Of a stretch of DNA of 64,000 bases, positions 48,889 to 60,090 are shown piece by piece (the stretch's first letter is position 1; every line of letters starts with the position of its first letter). Source of the DNA: Beroe ovata (lineage: Eukaryota > Ctenophora > Nuda > Beroida > Beroidae); assembly GCA_946803715.1 (NCBI GenBank), contig CAMPET010000008.1, positions 62,001 to 126,000 on the forward strand, given 5' to 3'. A model generated the notes under the pieces. That model did not search any database. It saw nothing but the letters and a program-made list of their open reading frames with translations, and was not told the origin of the DNA. The position numbers and the translations under genes were made by a program.

Positions 48889-51800
48889 CTAGGAGCATGT
48901 TATTGTTGAGTAGGATCTAGTCCCGGCAATCTCCTTACATTCACTTGTTACACACCTGAGACGAACATTGGCATTATCGTTAAAATGAAATTGAATCAAT
49001 CTATGCATGGTGAGACTGTAGCTGTCTCGCTATTGACGATGGTTGTCGTGACATCTCCACAACCATGGCAACCGTCATGTCCAGTACTCACCAGCACTGC
49101 AAGTGGTCTCCATGACAACCGTCATGTCCAGAACTCACCAGCACTGCAAGTGGTCCCCATGACAATCGTCATGTCCAGCACTCACCAGTACTGCAAGTGG
49201 TCCCCATGACAACCGTCATGTCCAGTACTCACCAGCACTGCAGGTGGTCTCTGTGGTTGTATTCACACTGCTTGGGTGCGCATGTTCCATCTTCGTTACA
49301 TGTTACCACACTGGTTACCAACCGTCGTTTCCTATCGTTACTCCTCCGTTCCAAGCTGTAGACGTGACATGGCTTGTAGCATCCTGTAAACAGCATTATT
49401 TCACCACCCGCGGATACTTTCCTCTAAATTTGCTTAACTATAATCCAATACCTAGATAACGTGGGAAAACATCTGGTTTATTTCCAATTTCCAAAGCAAT
49501 CTGATCGGAATGAGATCGCGGTACCTGGACAGCCAAGACAAACGGCCCACTCATCCGCCCTAACGTAGCGGTCCCCGTCAGAGTCACACCCACTGAAGAA
49601 AGCCTCCTGACACATTCCCTCAGGGAGGATTGAGGATATCGCCTGCAGTGATGATAGCTGGGGATCATTCTTACTATGGGTGTGTTATACTGTGTTAGAA
49701 ATTTTTGTTGTTTGAAAATAAAAATATTGTTTTGATTGGGACCTATCTACACATCCAGATATGTGTATATTCGTCTGTATGTGTATGCTCGCATGTTTTC
49801 ACTGTAAATCATATTAGGTAATCTTCTAAATGGAGAGGATTTACCAAATTAAAGCAATTATGTGTGTGCTACATCATTATGTTGGGTCAAATTAGTGAGG
49901 AGGAAATAGCCGGCGAACATGCATCTTGCATATTTTCTAGTTATAGCATCAATTTTCCAGGAGGTCGGCATGTACACAAAGTGATTTTAGGAATTGACTG
50001 TCTAGTTTCCGCGATGGATTTAGCTTTAGCTGTTATTATGAATACTCTGTATACTATCAAATTCACACGCAAGCTCTCCCGGTTACACTGGTTTTCGGAA
50101 CGCTGGAACATTGGAATGAGATATTGTGTACATTCCCAGTGTAATGCAGCAGCACATACCGATATCTCCTTGCTACTGAGCTTCCAGTCATCGTCAATGT
50201 CAAGTTCATCAAACGCCCAGATCACCAATTCCTCATCGGATGGACCTATCATGGAACATTCAACATGTCGCTTGTACCCGGTAATATTGGTCTTATGTTT
50301 TATGAGACGGGATTACTTTAAAGAGAGATCATGACCCCCAAATAAACTGAATGAAATCGATAAACTGGCCCGAACTTAATTCCAGAATCTCAGGAAACAT
50401 GCAGGCGTTGCTCTGCCGCATGTACGGCCATATCTAACCTTTCCTCTGCCTGGCGCAATTTCGGTCATTGAATAGCTTCTTGTCGACCAAACTGGCAAGA
50501 TTGCAGTCCATAACAGCTTCATCGTTTAGCACCTTCTGTAACTGCATTGCTGCATAGTCTGGGAATGAAGTGGGTTTTAATATGTTAAAGTGGTAGAATG
50601 AAAGAGGTCGAATAAGAAGATATGCACAATATGTTGAACTTGTGCTAAGAATCCGGCGAAAGGCAATTATACATGCACAGCTCAAATCGGGTTTGATTAA
50701 TAGTGCAAGGTAAAGGAACTAAGTAGGAAAGGAAGTAGGACTATAATGCATCAGACCTCATGGCACAGTTGGCATAGATCATGGAGATCTTTCCCAAGTT
50801 TGACTGGCTTCAACTATAGAAACTTAGAAAGATATGTTAGGAGGAAAGGTCCAGAAAAGACTGATCATGGCTATAATTGTGGGGGTGCACAATGCATCAC
50901 TGATTTCTGTGAAGAATGCATATTGTGATACATTTGTTGGAAGAATAAGAGCTGGAATCAACATGGCAGCATGGCTGTGTTGCTGTATTTATGGTGGGTG
51001 TGTCTGCACTGTCTATGGACCTTGGTGTTGTACGGTATTTCAACAAACCTGGCCCATTTAAAACACGAATACTGCTCTCTTGCAAAATCTATCACAGTCT
51101 TCCAGAATTCAGAGAGGTAGAGAGGTTTGATAATTATAGATAAACGCACGATCCAAGTACATATAAACTATACAGTCTTGCACTGTCAGCTCATGCTTTC
51201 CTACATATATACAGCTGTCTCTTTATAGAACAAACTTTGTCCAATGAGGCTCATTAGAATGAAGATATTGTCCACGAATTTTTCTCCTGTATTTGGTTTC
51301 GCGACTTGCTTCCCTGAGTTCAAAATCGCTTCAGAATCTTCGAAACCCCAGGATGAAAAGAAGGGGCTTAAAGTATGAAATAACCAGTACAAGCTTCCTT
51401 ACCTGCATGCAATACTGCATATATACGAAATTCAGTGTGAACCTCCTAATTATAGGTTTTAACTAGCTGGTACACCATCTCTATTATAATTTCTAAATTC
51501 CAGCTGCTTGGTTTAAAAACCTGTCATCGTGCAAATACCTGTGCACTTCATGTCAGTGAAAAGGAAGAATGAAGTGATATGGTCCGGACACTGTGTAATA
51601 GAGTCCATCCCCTCAGTATACTCCAAGACAAGTTTAGCCTGGGCACAGTTAGCCAGCTTCCCGCACCTGCATTTTTATCATATTATGTGATATTGTATTC
51701 ATTGCATATGGTGGGGATATGACTGAATAATATACGCGTCTCTCAGAGAGCTATCATGTTTAATAAAAATAGGAGGAAAGCAAGCAAACCTCCTAACTTT

Positions 51801-52931
51801 TTGTCTGAGATATCTGGTCAGGAGCAAATCCTTAACCATCTTCTTATACTTCATTTGTCTGTCGCTTGGGCAGCCTGAAATTAGACTTAGTCTTAATATT
51901 TGATATACTTTCCTCCTCCAATTGTTATATAGCCTGTATTTAAAAACCAGCATCCGAATTTTTCTTCTTTTTTCACCCTCGCATTTGAGGTTGGTAATGG
52001 TCACCATATTCCTATGTAAGTTCAATATTGAAGTTGAGGAATATGGCCGACACACTTCCGTTACTAACAGTCATCACCTGGCAAGTAATCATCACACTCA
52101 CGTGACTAATACTCATCACACTCACGTGATAGTCATCACACTCACGTGACTAATAGTCATCACACTCACGTGATAGTCATCACACTCACGTGACTAATAC
52201 TCATCACACTCACGTGATTTGCATTCCCCAAAGTGAGTCCAGCTGATGGCGGACATTTCCACTTTCCTCATGCACGACATCTCACATTGGTTCCGATAGG
52301 TTTTACCGTTAGACCCGCAAACACAGTTCTGTTTGAGGGTCAGGCACCGTTTGTAGCAGCCCGAGTTGGCCTCGCTGTTACACTAGAGGTAAATATCAGT
52401 GAGGAGTGGACCTTCCGAATATGGTAACTCGCCATACAATACAATGCGATGGGGGGCTTCTGATCATTCTGATAGTGGATGTCAATTGCACTTACCACTG
52501 CATCCCTCCTGTTCATGAGATAGTCGTTATCGTCCGGCCCCTGATCAGGAGCATTCTCACCACCAAACACATAACCGTTCTCCACTGCTGCCGGCACAAT
52601 ATTGCCATTCATGTCTGGCGGCCTTATCGCCTGATTGGATAGCTAACTATGATTGGTACCCATGACTCATGGGTAACTATCAAGGATCTGAGCGATCAGA
52701 ATATGCCCCCAGAGATATATATATATCAGTGATATTTCCCTCAGGGCATGAATATCACTGACTTAAACAACCCCAATGAATGTGATGGTTGGTCATGATA
52801 TGATCTCGCCTGAAACTAACCGTTCCATGGTGGTGATGCTTCTCAATGGGGCCTGCTGCTCCATGACAGACGATAATGAGACATGAGAGGAGAAGTTGCA
52901 GTTTCAGTACTAGAGTTTTGTTCCTTCCCAT
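48889..52931 (-). CDS. Testican (SPOCK)-like extracellular calcium-binding protein
   Basis: Secreted matrix protein. Ten exons on the minus strand: 52931-52821, 52630-52496, 52382-52214, 51874-51790, 51666-51539, 50558-50439, 50245-50160, 49642-49525, 49383-49233 and 48955-48889. All phases agree and give 389 residues. Order: signal peptide (hydrophobic LLLSCLIIVCHG, residues 10-25); an acidic linker (GPDDNDY); a Kazal/follistatin-type domain (residues 83-138; CVCGSNGKTYRNQCEM); a SPARC-type EC domain (about 139-316) with two canonical EF-hand loops, DIDDDWKLSSKE and DSDGDRYVRADE; and a thyroglobulin type-1 domain (about 318-389) with CNEDG...QCEY and CWCV split across exons 9 and 10. Kazal-EC-thyroglobulin is the testican order (SMOC differs). 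An HHHH run follows the signal peptide. No strong glycosaminoglycan-attachment cluster is seen at the C-terminus, unlike vertebrate testicans. Introns 3 and 9 begin with minisatellites that repeat the splice donor. Confidence 0.86.
49074..49261 (-). repeat. 47-bp minisatellite repeating the testican exon 9 donor
   Basis: Four units with starts at 49074, 49121, 49168 and 49215 (GTCATGTCCAG...CACCAGCACTGCA), exactly 47 bases apart. On the coding strand each unit contains TGCAGTGCTG or TGCAGTACTG followed by GTGAGT. The 5'-most unit is the real exon 9 end; the other three lie in intron 9. Confidence 0.9.
52095..52217 (-). repeat. 24/20-bp minisatellite repeating the testican exon 3 donor
   Basis: Six CACGTGA cores at 52099, 52123, 52143, 52167, 52187 and 52211, alternating 24 and 20 bases apart, in CATCACACTCACGTGA units. 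On the coding strand each reads TCACGTGAGTGTGATGA. The 5'-most copy supplies the exon 3 end TCAC and donor GTGAGT. Confidence 0.9.
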
Positions 52932-54697
52932 ATCACGGGTAACGCAAAGTAAGGGCCATAGTACTGCTATCAGCTTCGTTCTTGGGTTCGCACAATCTTG
53001 TTCATCACTGATATGTCGCGTTAAAGTGACGCGAGGAATGTGTGAGTGAGTGTGAGTATGGTAGTGTGAGTATGGTAGCTCACTTAAACTGCATCAGCAT
53101 GTGCAGTTCACTAAAACTGATCATGCAATCATTACATGTCATGATGATGAATATCGCAGGAAGGGTAATATAATATGACACTATAATTGAAAAGACACTA
53201 TAAATGACACTATAATAATGACACTCTAATTGAAATGAATATGTAATTACACAGTGTGTCATCGAGAGAGTGCTATGATATTGACAGAAGGCGGTGCACA
53301 CAAGTCACAACGGACATCTGCACTCTGAGTAAACGGAGAAACACCGGTATGCGACAAAGTTATGATTGTGGGCCGTGTGTTACAAAAACCTACAAATATC
53401 GATTTCAATCATAGTTCCTCCAATATAATAATCTCCCGTGCATAATCATATTATTACTGCAGTTGGGCATTTTTAAATATAGCTAACAGGACAAAATATA
53501 TTCAATACAGTTAAGCAATTGAGGCTCGTTTTAAACTAAACGCCCCGAGATACAATGATATACACCCATAACACATAGACAAGCGAGAACGGCAGAATGA
53601 CGGTTGACTTCTCTCAACTTTTCTCCTGATACCTAAGACCTTTTCGATCACAATAATGATCCTCAAACCACGCCCCTTCATGTACTAATGTACTATTCAT
53701 GTACTAATGTACTATTCATGTACTAATGTACTATTATTGCAAACATTCACTACGCAGTATGATGGTGACTACCAGAAATCGGACAGAGCGCTATTTCAAT
53801 GTGTGGGCAGTTGTGTGTCGGTGAAATTATTATCATGGTCTAGGTATATTCGTGATCTAGGTATACCTTGTTTATAAATTGGCCGGTTGGTACCAGTTTG
53901 ATGATAGCCAATTTCCATAGAATTAGACGTACCATATTTAAACAGTCTAGGATCATACCAAGTCCCAGTTCAAGTAAAAAGTTAAACAATTAGGTAGGTA
54001 CATCTATATATTATCAACGTTGGTAGTGGCACAACTCTAAACACAGGGGAACAGGGAAACTGGCAAAGTGGGAACGATTGTCACACGTGAAGAGAGAGAG
54101 ACGACGCGTGATTTCTCTCTTCATAAAATATTTACAAGGTGCTGGGTGGTAAATTCAGCTGTGTCTAGGAAATTCACTCATGACGCATCTTATCCAGTTC
54201 CATATCATGTGACCCATTATGTGTACAACATACTTATAGGAGCACCGCGCTTCAGTGAAAAATCAGATTATATAATAATCAGATTTTTACCAATTCCTCT
54301 GCTCCAGCGAGATATCCAGTATCAGCTGGCTCAATATTCAGACCTTTGTATTCAATACCGTGCGCATTTCACTTCACAGAAGGGATACGATATAGTATTA
54401 CAAAATGCCCCATTTCTAATTCAGAATCAGATTGAACCCAGGGGCAGAACAAAACAAAATTTTGTAAAACAAAATTGAGTACCCGAATAATGGCCAGTAA
54501 ACAATACTTGCAGAAACAACAATTAAAGAATTAGTTTTAGATCAATCTCAAATAAATAAAAAGTCAGATGTTCGAAAACGACAATGCGCTGCGGATATAT
54601 TTCAGTTTCACAGCAAGTATCAAAGACGATATTCACGACAATGTCTGTAATTTTCTGAGTTAAACAGGTGTGCACATGCATGCTTCGCACCGAGAAT

Positions 54698-54698
<1 letters not shown>

Positions 54699-54751
<53 letters not shown>

Positions 54752-54818
54752 TAAAAACACGAAGATAAACATACGCATACAGTACACTGAAACACACACA
54801 CACACACACACACACACT
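54699..54818. repeat. CA microsatellites
   Basis: Uninterrupted CA run at about 54699-54739 and a second at about 54791-54818, separated by a diverged CA-rich piece. Confidence 0.9.
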
Positions 54819-56155
54819 GTTTGTGTCACTCACATACAAGCACACCTATCTACAGTAATACCTAACTTCAAGAGTACCCTTTACTCGGGTAATAGGTATT
54901 CAGGGCATAATGTCCCGAATACCCAATTCGGTAATTCCTGTTGGGTAATGGGTATTCGCGACATTGGATATTCTAGGAGCTGGGTATTCCGTACCCCATT
55001 CCTATCTACGCAGTGCGCTTGCATCACGAAATTTGATGATTTTCATATTTATATCGTATCAGCAAAAACAGAATCATGAAAATAATAGTTGGTAGAACGT
55101 AGGTATACACTGTCGCTGAAGAGCATATTATGTAACTCATGAGGACGTCTCAGTCGTTGAAACGTTGAAATGTAGCGGTAACAGTAGCTTGCTTTCCAAT
55201 CGTCACATAATATTGTCACATCACACCCATTCGGTGCGTATTGCCCAAATTTCACTCGGCTTCGCCTCGAGAAATATGGCCAAATACGCACCTCATAGGT
55301 ATGATGTAACAGTATATTATCAATTATCATTATAGATTGAAATTTCGGAACACTCAGCAGTGTTGAACCAGAAAGAAAACTAGGAAGAAAACAAAACAAT
55401 TCTAACGATATAATTTGCACTATACTAATTGATACGTGATCAAATAATTTGAATTAACAGCACCGACATCAATACGAGAAACTTAGTTCTGTGGAATAAC
55501 TGGGAAACTATCTGCATAATGATGAAAGCTTATAAAGAACAAGTTTGGGATAACAGGAAGTACTATCATGGCTACAAATATCATAATTTGGGAATTACAT
55601 TCAATAACATGTCTTAATTTTTCGAGACTGATCTAATATACCTACCTATAATATGTAGACTGTTACAGTAGAGATGCAAAGAGCTTTTAGTTTTAGGTGT
55701 TATTAGGGGTGACCGTGATGGGAGAGAGAGTTGATGGACTGTGTGTAAAAGCTAAAAACAGACTCAGAGGCGTCTCACAGTTCATGAGAAAAAGCGTCTG
55801 CCTAATTAGGGTTATTAAATAGCTGCAGAAGCTGTATTAAGCTTGGGAATAACACGTCATTATGAATTCGTGAAAATTATTTCCTAGAAGTAGAATCTCG
55901 CTACGTAATCGTATACGTAAAAGCGGCTTGCATCAGCGGTCTGGCATCGCCCGGCCGACGAAAGTTATACAGAAACACGAAAAGCATATTTCTGAATTCT
56001 TGCTTGTTAATGTTTTTCAGAAGAGGCAGGTACTGGTAAATTAGTGGGCATTGAGCATTCAACCTCTTAATTTTGTGGCAACAGACTTGCCTGTAACAAA
56101 CCGGCCCGTGCAGTTTGCATTTTTCGTGTTCCCACGTGGCGTGACCGGACCAAAC

Positions 56156-56268
56156 TTGTAGGATTTCACCCTACCCTTGCTGGCGGGATTTTATCCCTGG
56201 GGCGGGATTTTATCCCGTCGGGGCGGATTGAAAATCGCGCGCATCGACGGTAGGGTAAAATCCTACAA
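56156..56268. mobile_element. Intact MITE with TTGTAGGATTT ends
   Basis: Element of 113 bases: left TTGTAGGATTTCACCCTACC, right GGTAGGGTAAAATCCTACAA, with an internal GGCGGGATTTTAT motif present twice. It is flanked directly by GACCAAAC at 56148-56155 and 56269-56276, an 8-bp target duplication. Closely similar to 14952-15052, which has one internal motif copy fewer. Confidence 0.88.
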
Positions 56269-56702
56269 GACCAAACCTGCCGCGCGCGAGGTTCTATACG
56301 ACTTTTCAGTTCATAAGAGTAGAAATAGAATACGACCTGTCACTTTCAGTTCATAAGAGTAGAAATAGAATAGGGGCGCAACATGTGCATAATTAAATTA
56401 TTAATTTCTCGTGGAACAAGGTTCTCGTGGAACAAGGTTTCTCGTGGAACAAGGTTCTCCAGGCTGAATTTGGCTGACAAATGATACAATTCAATACTCA
56501 GTGATAAATGGATACAATGAAAAGTTTTCAAAATACATCAAATTCGATACAGAAACATGAATTAACACAACTTACACGATACAATAAAATTGATTTAAAA
56601 CAAAATGAAATCTTTATAAAATCTTCTTCATGAAATATTACGTCGACCGAGCAGCTTATTTTGCAGTCTTGAGTCTCTGCTGGGGTAAATTTATGTGATG
56701 AA

Positions 56703-59700
56703 TTATTGTCCATCGTCGGTCGGCGCCAGGGGCACTTCAGTCTCTTCTGTGACTGATCTCCTAGATTTAGAAGATCTAAGTGAAGTTCTGGTTGTCTCTT
56801 TCTGGATTCCAGTAGCTTCATCTGTGGGTACTCCAGTCTCTTCGGTGACTGATCTCCTAGATTTAGAAGATTTGAGTGAAGTTCTGGATGTCTCTTTCTG
56901 GATTCCAGTAGCTTCATCTGTGGGTACTTCAGTCTCCTCGGTGACTGATCTCCTAGATTTAGAAGATTTGAGTGAAGTTCTGGACGTTTCTTTTCGAATT
57001 CCAGTAGCTTCATCTGTGGGAACTTCAGATGGAGGATGTTTGGCAGTTTCTTCAGTCTCATCTGCACCATCAGTTTTCACATTTTTCTGTTCCTCGGGGA
57101 GCACTTCTTTAACTTCAGGTTTCGAGTCCTGTTGACTTACTTCGTGCCCAATTTTAGCTTCATGTTCATCGACTGGTGCTTGTTGATTCACTTCTTGTGT
57201 TGCTGCGTCATCTTTGACAACAGCATCAACTACCTCGGGGTTCTTGTTGTCTTCAGATTCAGAATTCTCGTTCACCACTTTCGTTTCCATGGCAACAGTG
57301 GGAGATACTTCCTCGGTGTGCAGGTCTTCTAAATCTGCCATCAAATCTTCTTCCAAAGCTTTAATAGTAGAGGTTGTTGACGGAATTTTGGGAATCCCGC
57401 CCTCTTCGTTGGCAAGGAACTCTTGTGCTGCTTCAATTGCTGATTTTACCGATCGAATACTCTTCCCGGATGTGCTGCTGTTCCCTGAGCTCAACGTTGT
57501 GTTGCTCTTCACCGAAGCACTGCTCTTTGCAGATGGGCTTCTCTTGACAGGAGCAGTTTCATTTTCCGGGACCTCTTCTGTCACAGGCAGCTTGCTATTG
57601 CTTTTCAGTGATGCACCACTTTTCCTTGACATGGCACTTCTTGCCGATGCCGTACTCCTGAGTGAATTGGAACTTCCTGATGCTCCCCGAAGTGGTGCTG
57701 CACTCCGCAATGAGGCAGCTTCTCTCATTGCAGTTGCCCTCCCAACGGAGGGGGAACTTCGCAGGGACGTTGAACTTTTCACGGGGGATTCACTTTTTCC
57801 TTGGGCATTGCTTCTTGCAGAAGAAGCACTTCTCAGAGAGGTACTGCTTTTCACTGGAGCTGTACTTTTCCCTGCTGCTGTGCCTTTCTCTGTTGCACCA
57901 CCATTGCTTTTTACTGATGCGGCACTTTTTACTGATGCAGCACTTTTTACTGATGCAGCACTTTTCACGGAAGCGTTGCTCTTTACTGATGCAGCACTTT
58001 TCACGGAAGCGTTGCTTTTTACTGATGCAGCACTTTTCACGAAAGTATTGCTTCTGATCGAAGCTGTACTTTTAGCTGAAGAATTGTTTTTGACCGAAGC
58101 AGCGCTTTTAACTGAAGCATTGCTTTTCACTGATGTAGCACTTTTATCTGAAGTAGCGCTTTTAACTGAAGTAGCACTTTTGGCTGAAGTATTGCTTTTG
58201 ACCGAAGCAGCACTTTTAGCTGATGCATTGCTTTTTATCGAAGCAGCACTTTTATCCGAAGTATTGCTTTTGACTGAGGTAGAACTTCTTGCTGAAGTAT
58301 TGCTTTTGACTGATGCTGCACTTTTGACTGAAGAATTGCTTTTTACCGAAATAGCACTTTTGGCTGAAGTATTACTCTTGATCGATGCAGCACTTTTGGC
58401 TGAAGTATTGCTCTTGGTCGATGCAGCACTTTTCGCTGAGACAGCACTTTTTACGGACGAATTGCTTTTCACTGAGGAGGAGCTTGTTGACTTCTTAACA
58501 GAAGTCTGGTCGGTTTCTTTTTTCAGTGGGACTGAGGGGTTCTTTTGCTCAGCTCTTGAAATATCGGATTCCGCACTTTGGAACGGAGTGGACAGTTCAA
58601 CTTCTTCCGCTGGATTTTTGGTCGTTGCTGAATCAGCACTTTCTTGTGCCACTTGAACATCACTCGTAATCGCGGTAATGTTCTCGTTACATCCTGGGGA
58701 TATCAGTAATTTAGTAAAGTTTGAGATGACATATGATGAAATAGCCGAACAGACATTTTCAAAGCATGCTTACCACTAACAAACTTTGAAAAATTTCTGA
58801 AGGAAGCATTGTACTAGAAACACTAAATTTTAGTTGATAGTCATGTTCTCACCCTCATTTATCTCGTCAACATTCCTAACTTTTTCATCGGTATCTTGAA
58901 TATCGGTGGTCTCATTCATGTGGATAGCTGGTACTTCGCTTTGGTTGCTGTTAGTGTTAGTCACATCCAGATTGTTTTCTGAGGATAATAGTTAATGATG
59001 TTTGATATAGGTACACGATTCGGTTAATTCACATCGACTCTCCAGACAAACATGCTTAGAATTACATCAGATCAAATGAACAGGAACTGAAAATGAATCT
59101 CTATCATTTGCAAGAAGAAACACCCAGTTCGAGTTGGAATAACTCACCTTCATTTTTCTCGTTGACATTCTTGACTTGATCATCGGGTTTTTGAGAATCA
59201 CTGGTCGAATTCTCGTTCATCTGGATTTCTTGTTTCTCGTTTTTATTACTGTTTGAAACATCTCGATCTATCTCTGAGGATATAAGTGAAGCTTAGGATG
59301 ATATCTGGCTGTTTTATCTAACCTTCCTATCATCGTCCTAAGACTCAAAAAAAGAAGAAAACTCTATATCATTAATTGAAAATGTAAGAGAAAACATGAA
59401 CATCCAGACAAAGTTGAAAGTTATTATAACTCACCCTCATTTTTCTCGTTGACATTCTTGACTTGGTCATCGGTTTTTTGAGAATCACTGGTCGAATTCT
59501 CGTTCATCTGGATTTCTTGTTTCTCGTTTTTATTACTGTTAGAAACGTCCCGATCTATCTCTGAGGATATAAGTGAAGCTTAGGATGATATCTGGCTGTT
59601 TTATCTTACCTTCCTATCATCGTCCTAAGACTCAAAAAACTGAAGAAAACTCCATATATCATCAATTGTAAGAGAAAACATTCAGATAAAGTTGAAAGTT

Positions 59701-60090
59701 ATTTACTCACCCTTATGTAAGAGAAAACATTCAGATAAAGTTGAAAGTTATTTACTCACCCTTATTTTCCTCGGTGACATTCTTGGCTTGGTCATTGGAA
59801 ACAGGTTCTTGAGAATTAGCGGTCAGATTCTCGTTCGTCTGGATTGCTGGTATTTCATTTTTGTTGGTGTTAGAAACATCCAGATAAGACATGACATTGC
59901 TTTCCCCGACTTTAATGGACTGGTGAACTGCTGACTTTTCCTGTTTTTGTCGTTCGATAAAGTAGCCCACGGCACAGTCGACAAGGCTGTCTGGCTGGAG
60001 ACGTAGAACATGAACAACGAAGTCTTGCAATAGGTCCGGGAATCCCTCTGGGATGATGTAAAGTGGTTTTTTGGGAGCCATGTCTGACAT
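56703..60090 (-). CDS. RIIa docking-domain protein with a long Ser/Lys hexapeptide-repeat tail
   Basis: Five exons on the minus strand: 60090-59760, 59560-59435, 59273-59148, 58978-58853 and 58693-56703, 899 residues, all phase 1. Residues about 6-45 (PLYIIPEGFPDLLQDF, then VLRLQPDSL and AVGYFIE) form an RIIa dimerisation/docking domain as in PKA regulatory subunits and sperm/ciliary proteins (ROPN1, SPA17), expected to bind AKAP-type helices. Exons 2-4 are 126 bases each and encode related 42-residue acidic Asn/Glu-rich units. The last exon carries roughly 50 units of a hexapeptide S-x-K-S-x-x (for example SVKSAA, SVKSNA; about 57490-58490), then an acidic segment, then three 32-residue repeats (PTDEATGI, TSLKSSKSRRSV; 96-base period). 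Start at MSDMAPKK; an in-frame Met lies 13 codons upstream. No cyclic-nucleotide-binding domain. Function beyond docking is unknown. Confidence 0.8.
57490..58490 (-). repeat. 18-bp coding minisatellite (hexapeptide repeats)
   Basis: Imperfect 18-base tandem units read on the minus strand as S-[VAIT]-K-S-[ANST]-[ATS]. Because the units are multiples of three with few stops in any frame, the opposite strand is also open over about 480 codons; that frame is a shadow. Confidence 0.9.
59667..59764 (-). repeat. 49-bp tandem duplication over the RIIa exon 1 donor
   Basis: GTAAGAGAAAACATTCAGAT...TTTACTCACCCTTAT occurs twice with a 49-base period (GTAAGAG at 59668 and 59717). On the coding strand the exon end ATAAGG plus donor GTGAGTAAAT is thereby repeated. 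The allelic copy at 63.8 kb has the same duplication. Confidence 0.9.

Larger units (their letters stand above)
52932..56702. other. Intergenic region testican to RIIa gene, repeat-bearing
   Basis: No gene recognised in about 3.8 kb. It contains an 18-bp repeat ATGTACTAATGTACTATT x3 (about 53680-53735), CA microsatellites (54699-54818), a GTATTC-rich patch (54885-55005), a MITE (56156-56268), a 40-bp direct repeat TTCAGTTCATAAGAGTAGAA (56308 and 56346), and a CTCGTGGAACAAGGTT x3 repeat (56407-56458). Frames 54068-54478 and 55049-55420 are open but featureless. Confidence 0.5.

Noticed and set aside
49074-52217. Regularly spaced repeats resembling a small CRISPR array
   Set aside because: Units are contiguous minisatellites without unique spacers, inside introns of an animal gene.
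54068-54478. 136-codon open frame, plus strand
   Set aside because: No domain, membrane or signal features, no splice partners recognised; composition like surrounding non-coding DNA.
54620-54845. Cys-Val repeat open frames
   Set aside because: Translations of CA/GT microsatellites.
55049-55420. 123-codon open frame, minus strand
   Set aside because: Starts with a hydrophobic stretch but the rest is featureless; no supporting exon structure.
57214-58656. 480-codon plus-strand open frame opposite the RIIa gene (and its 61342-62916 counterpart)
   Set aside because: Shadow of the 18-base coding repeats; composed of a monotonous Leu/Ala/Thr pattern, no splice context, and the minus-strand gene explains the region.
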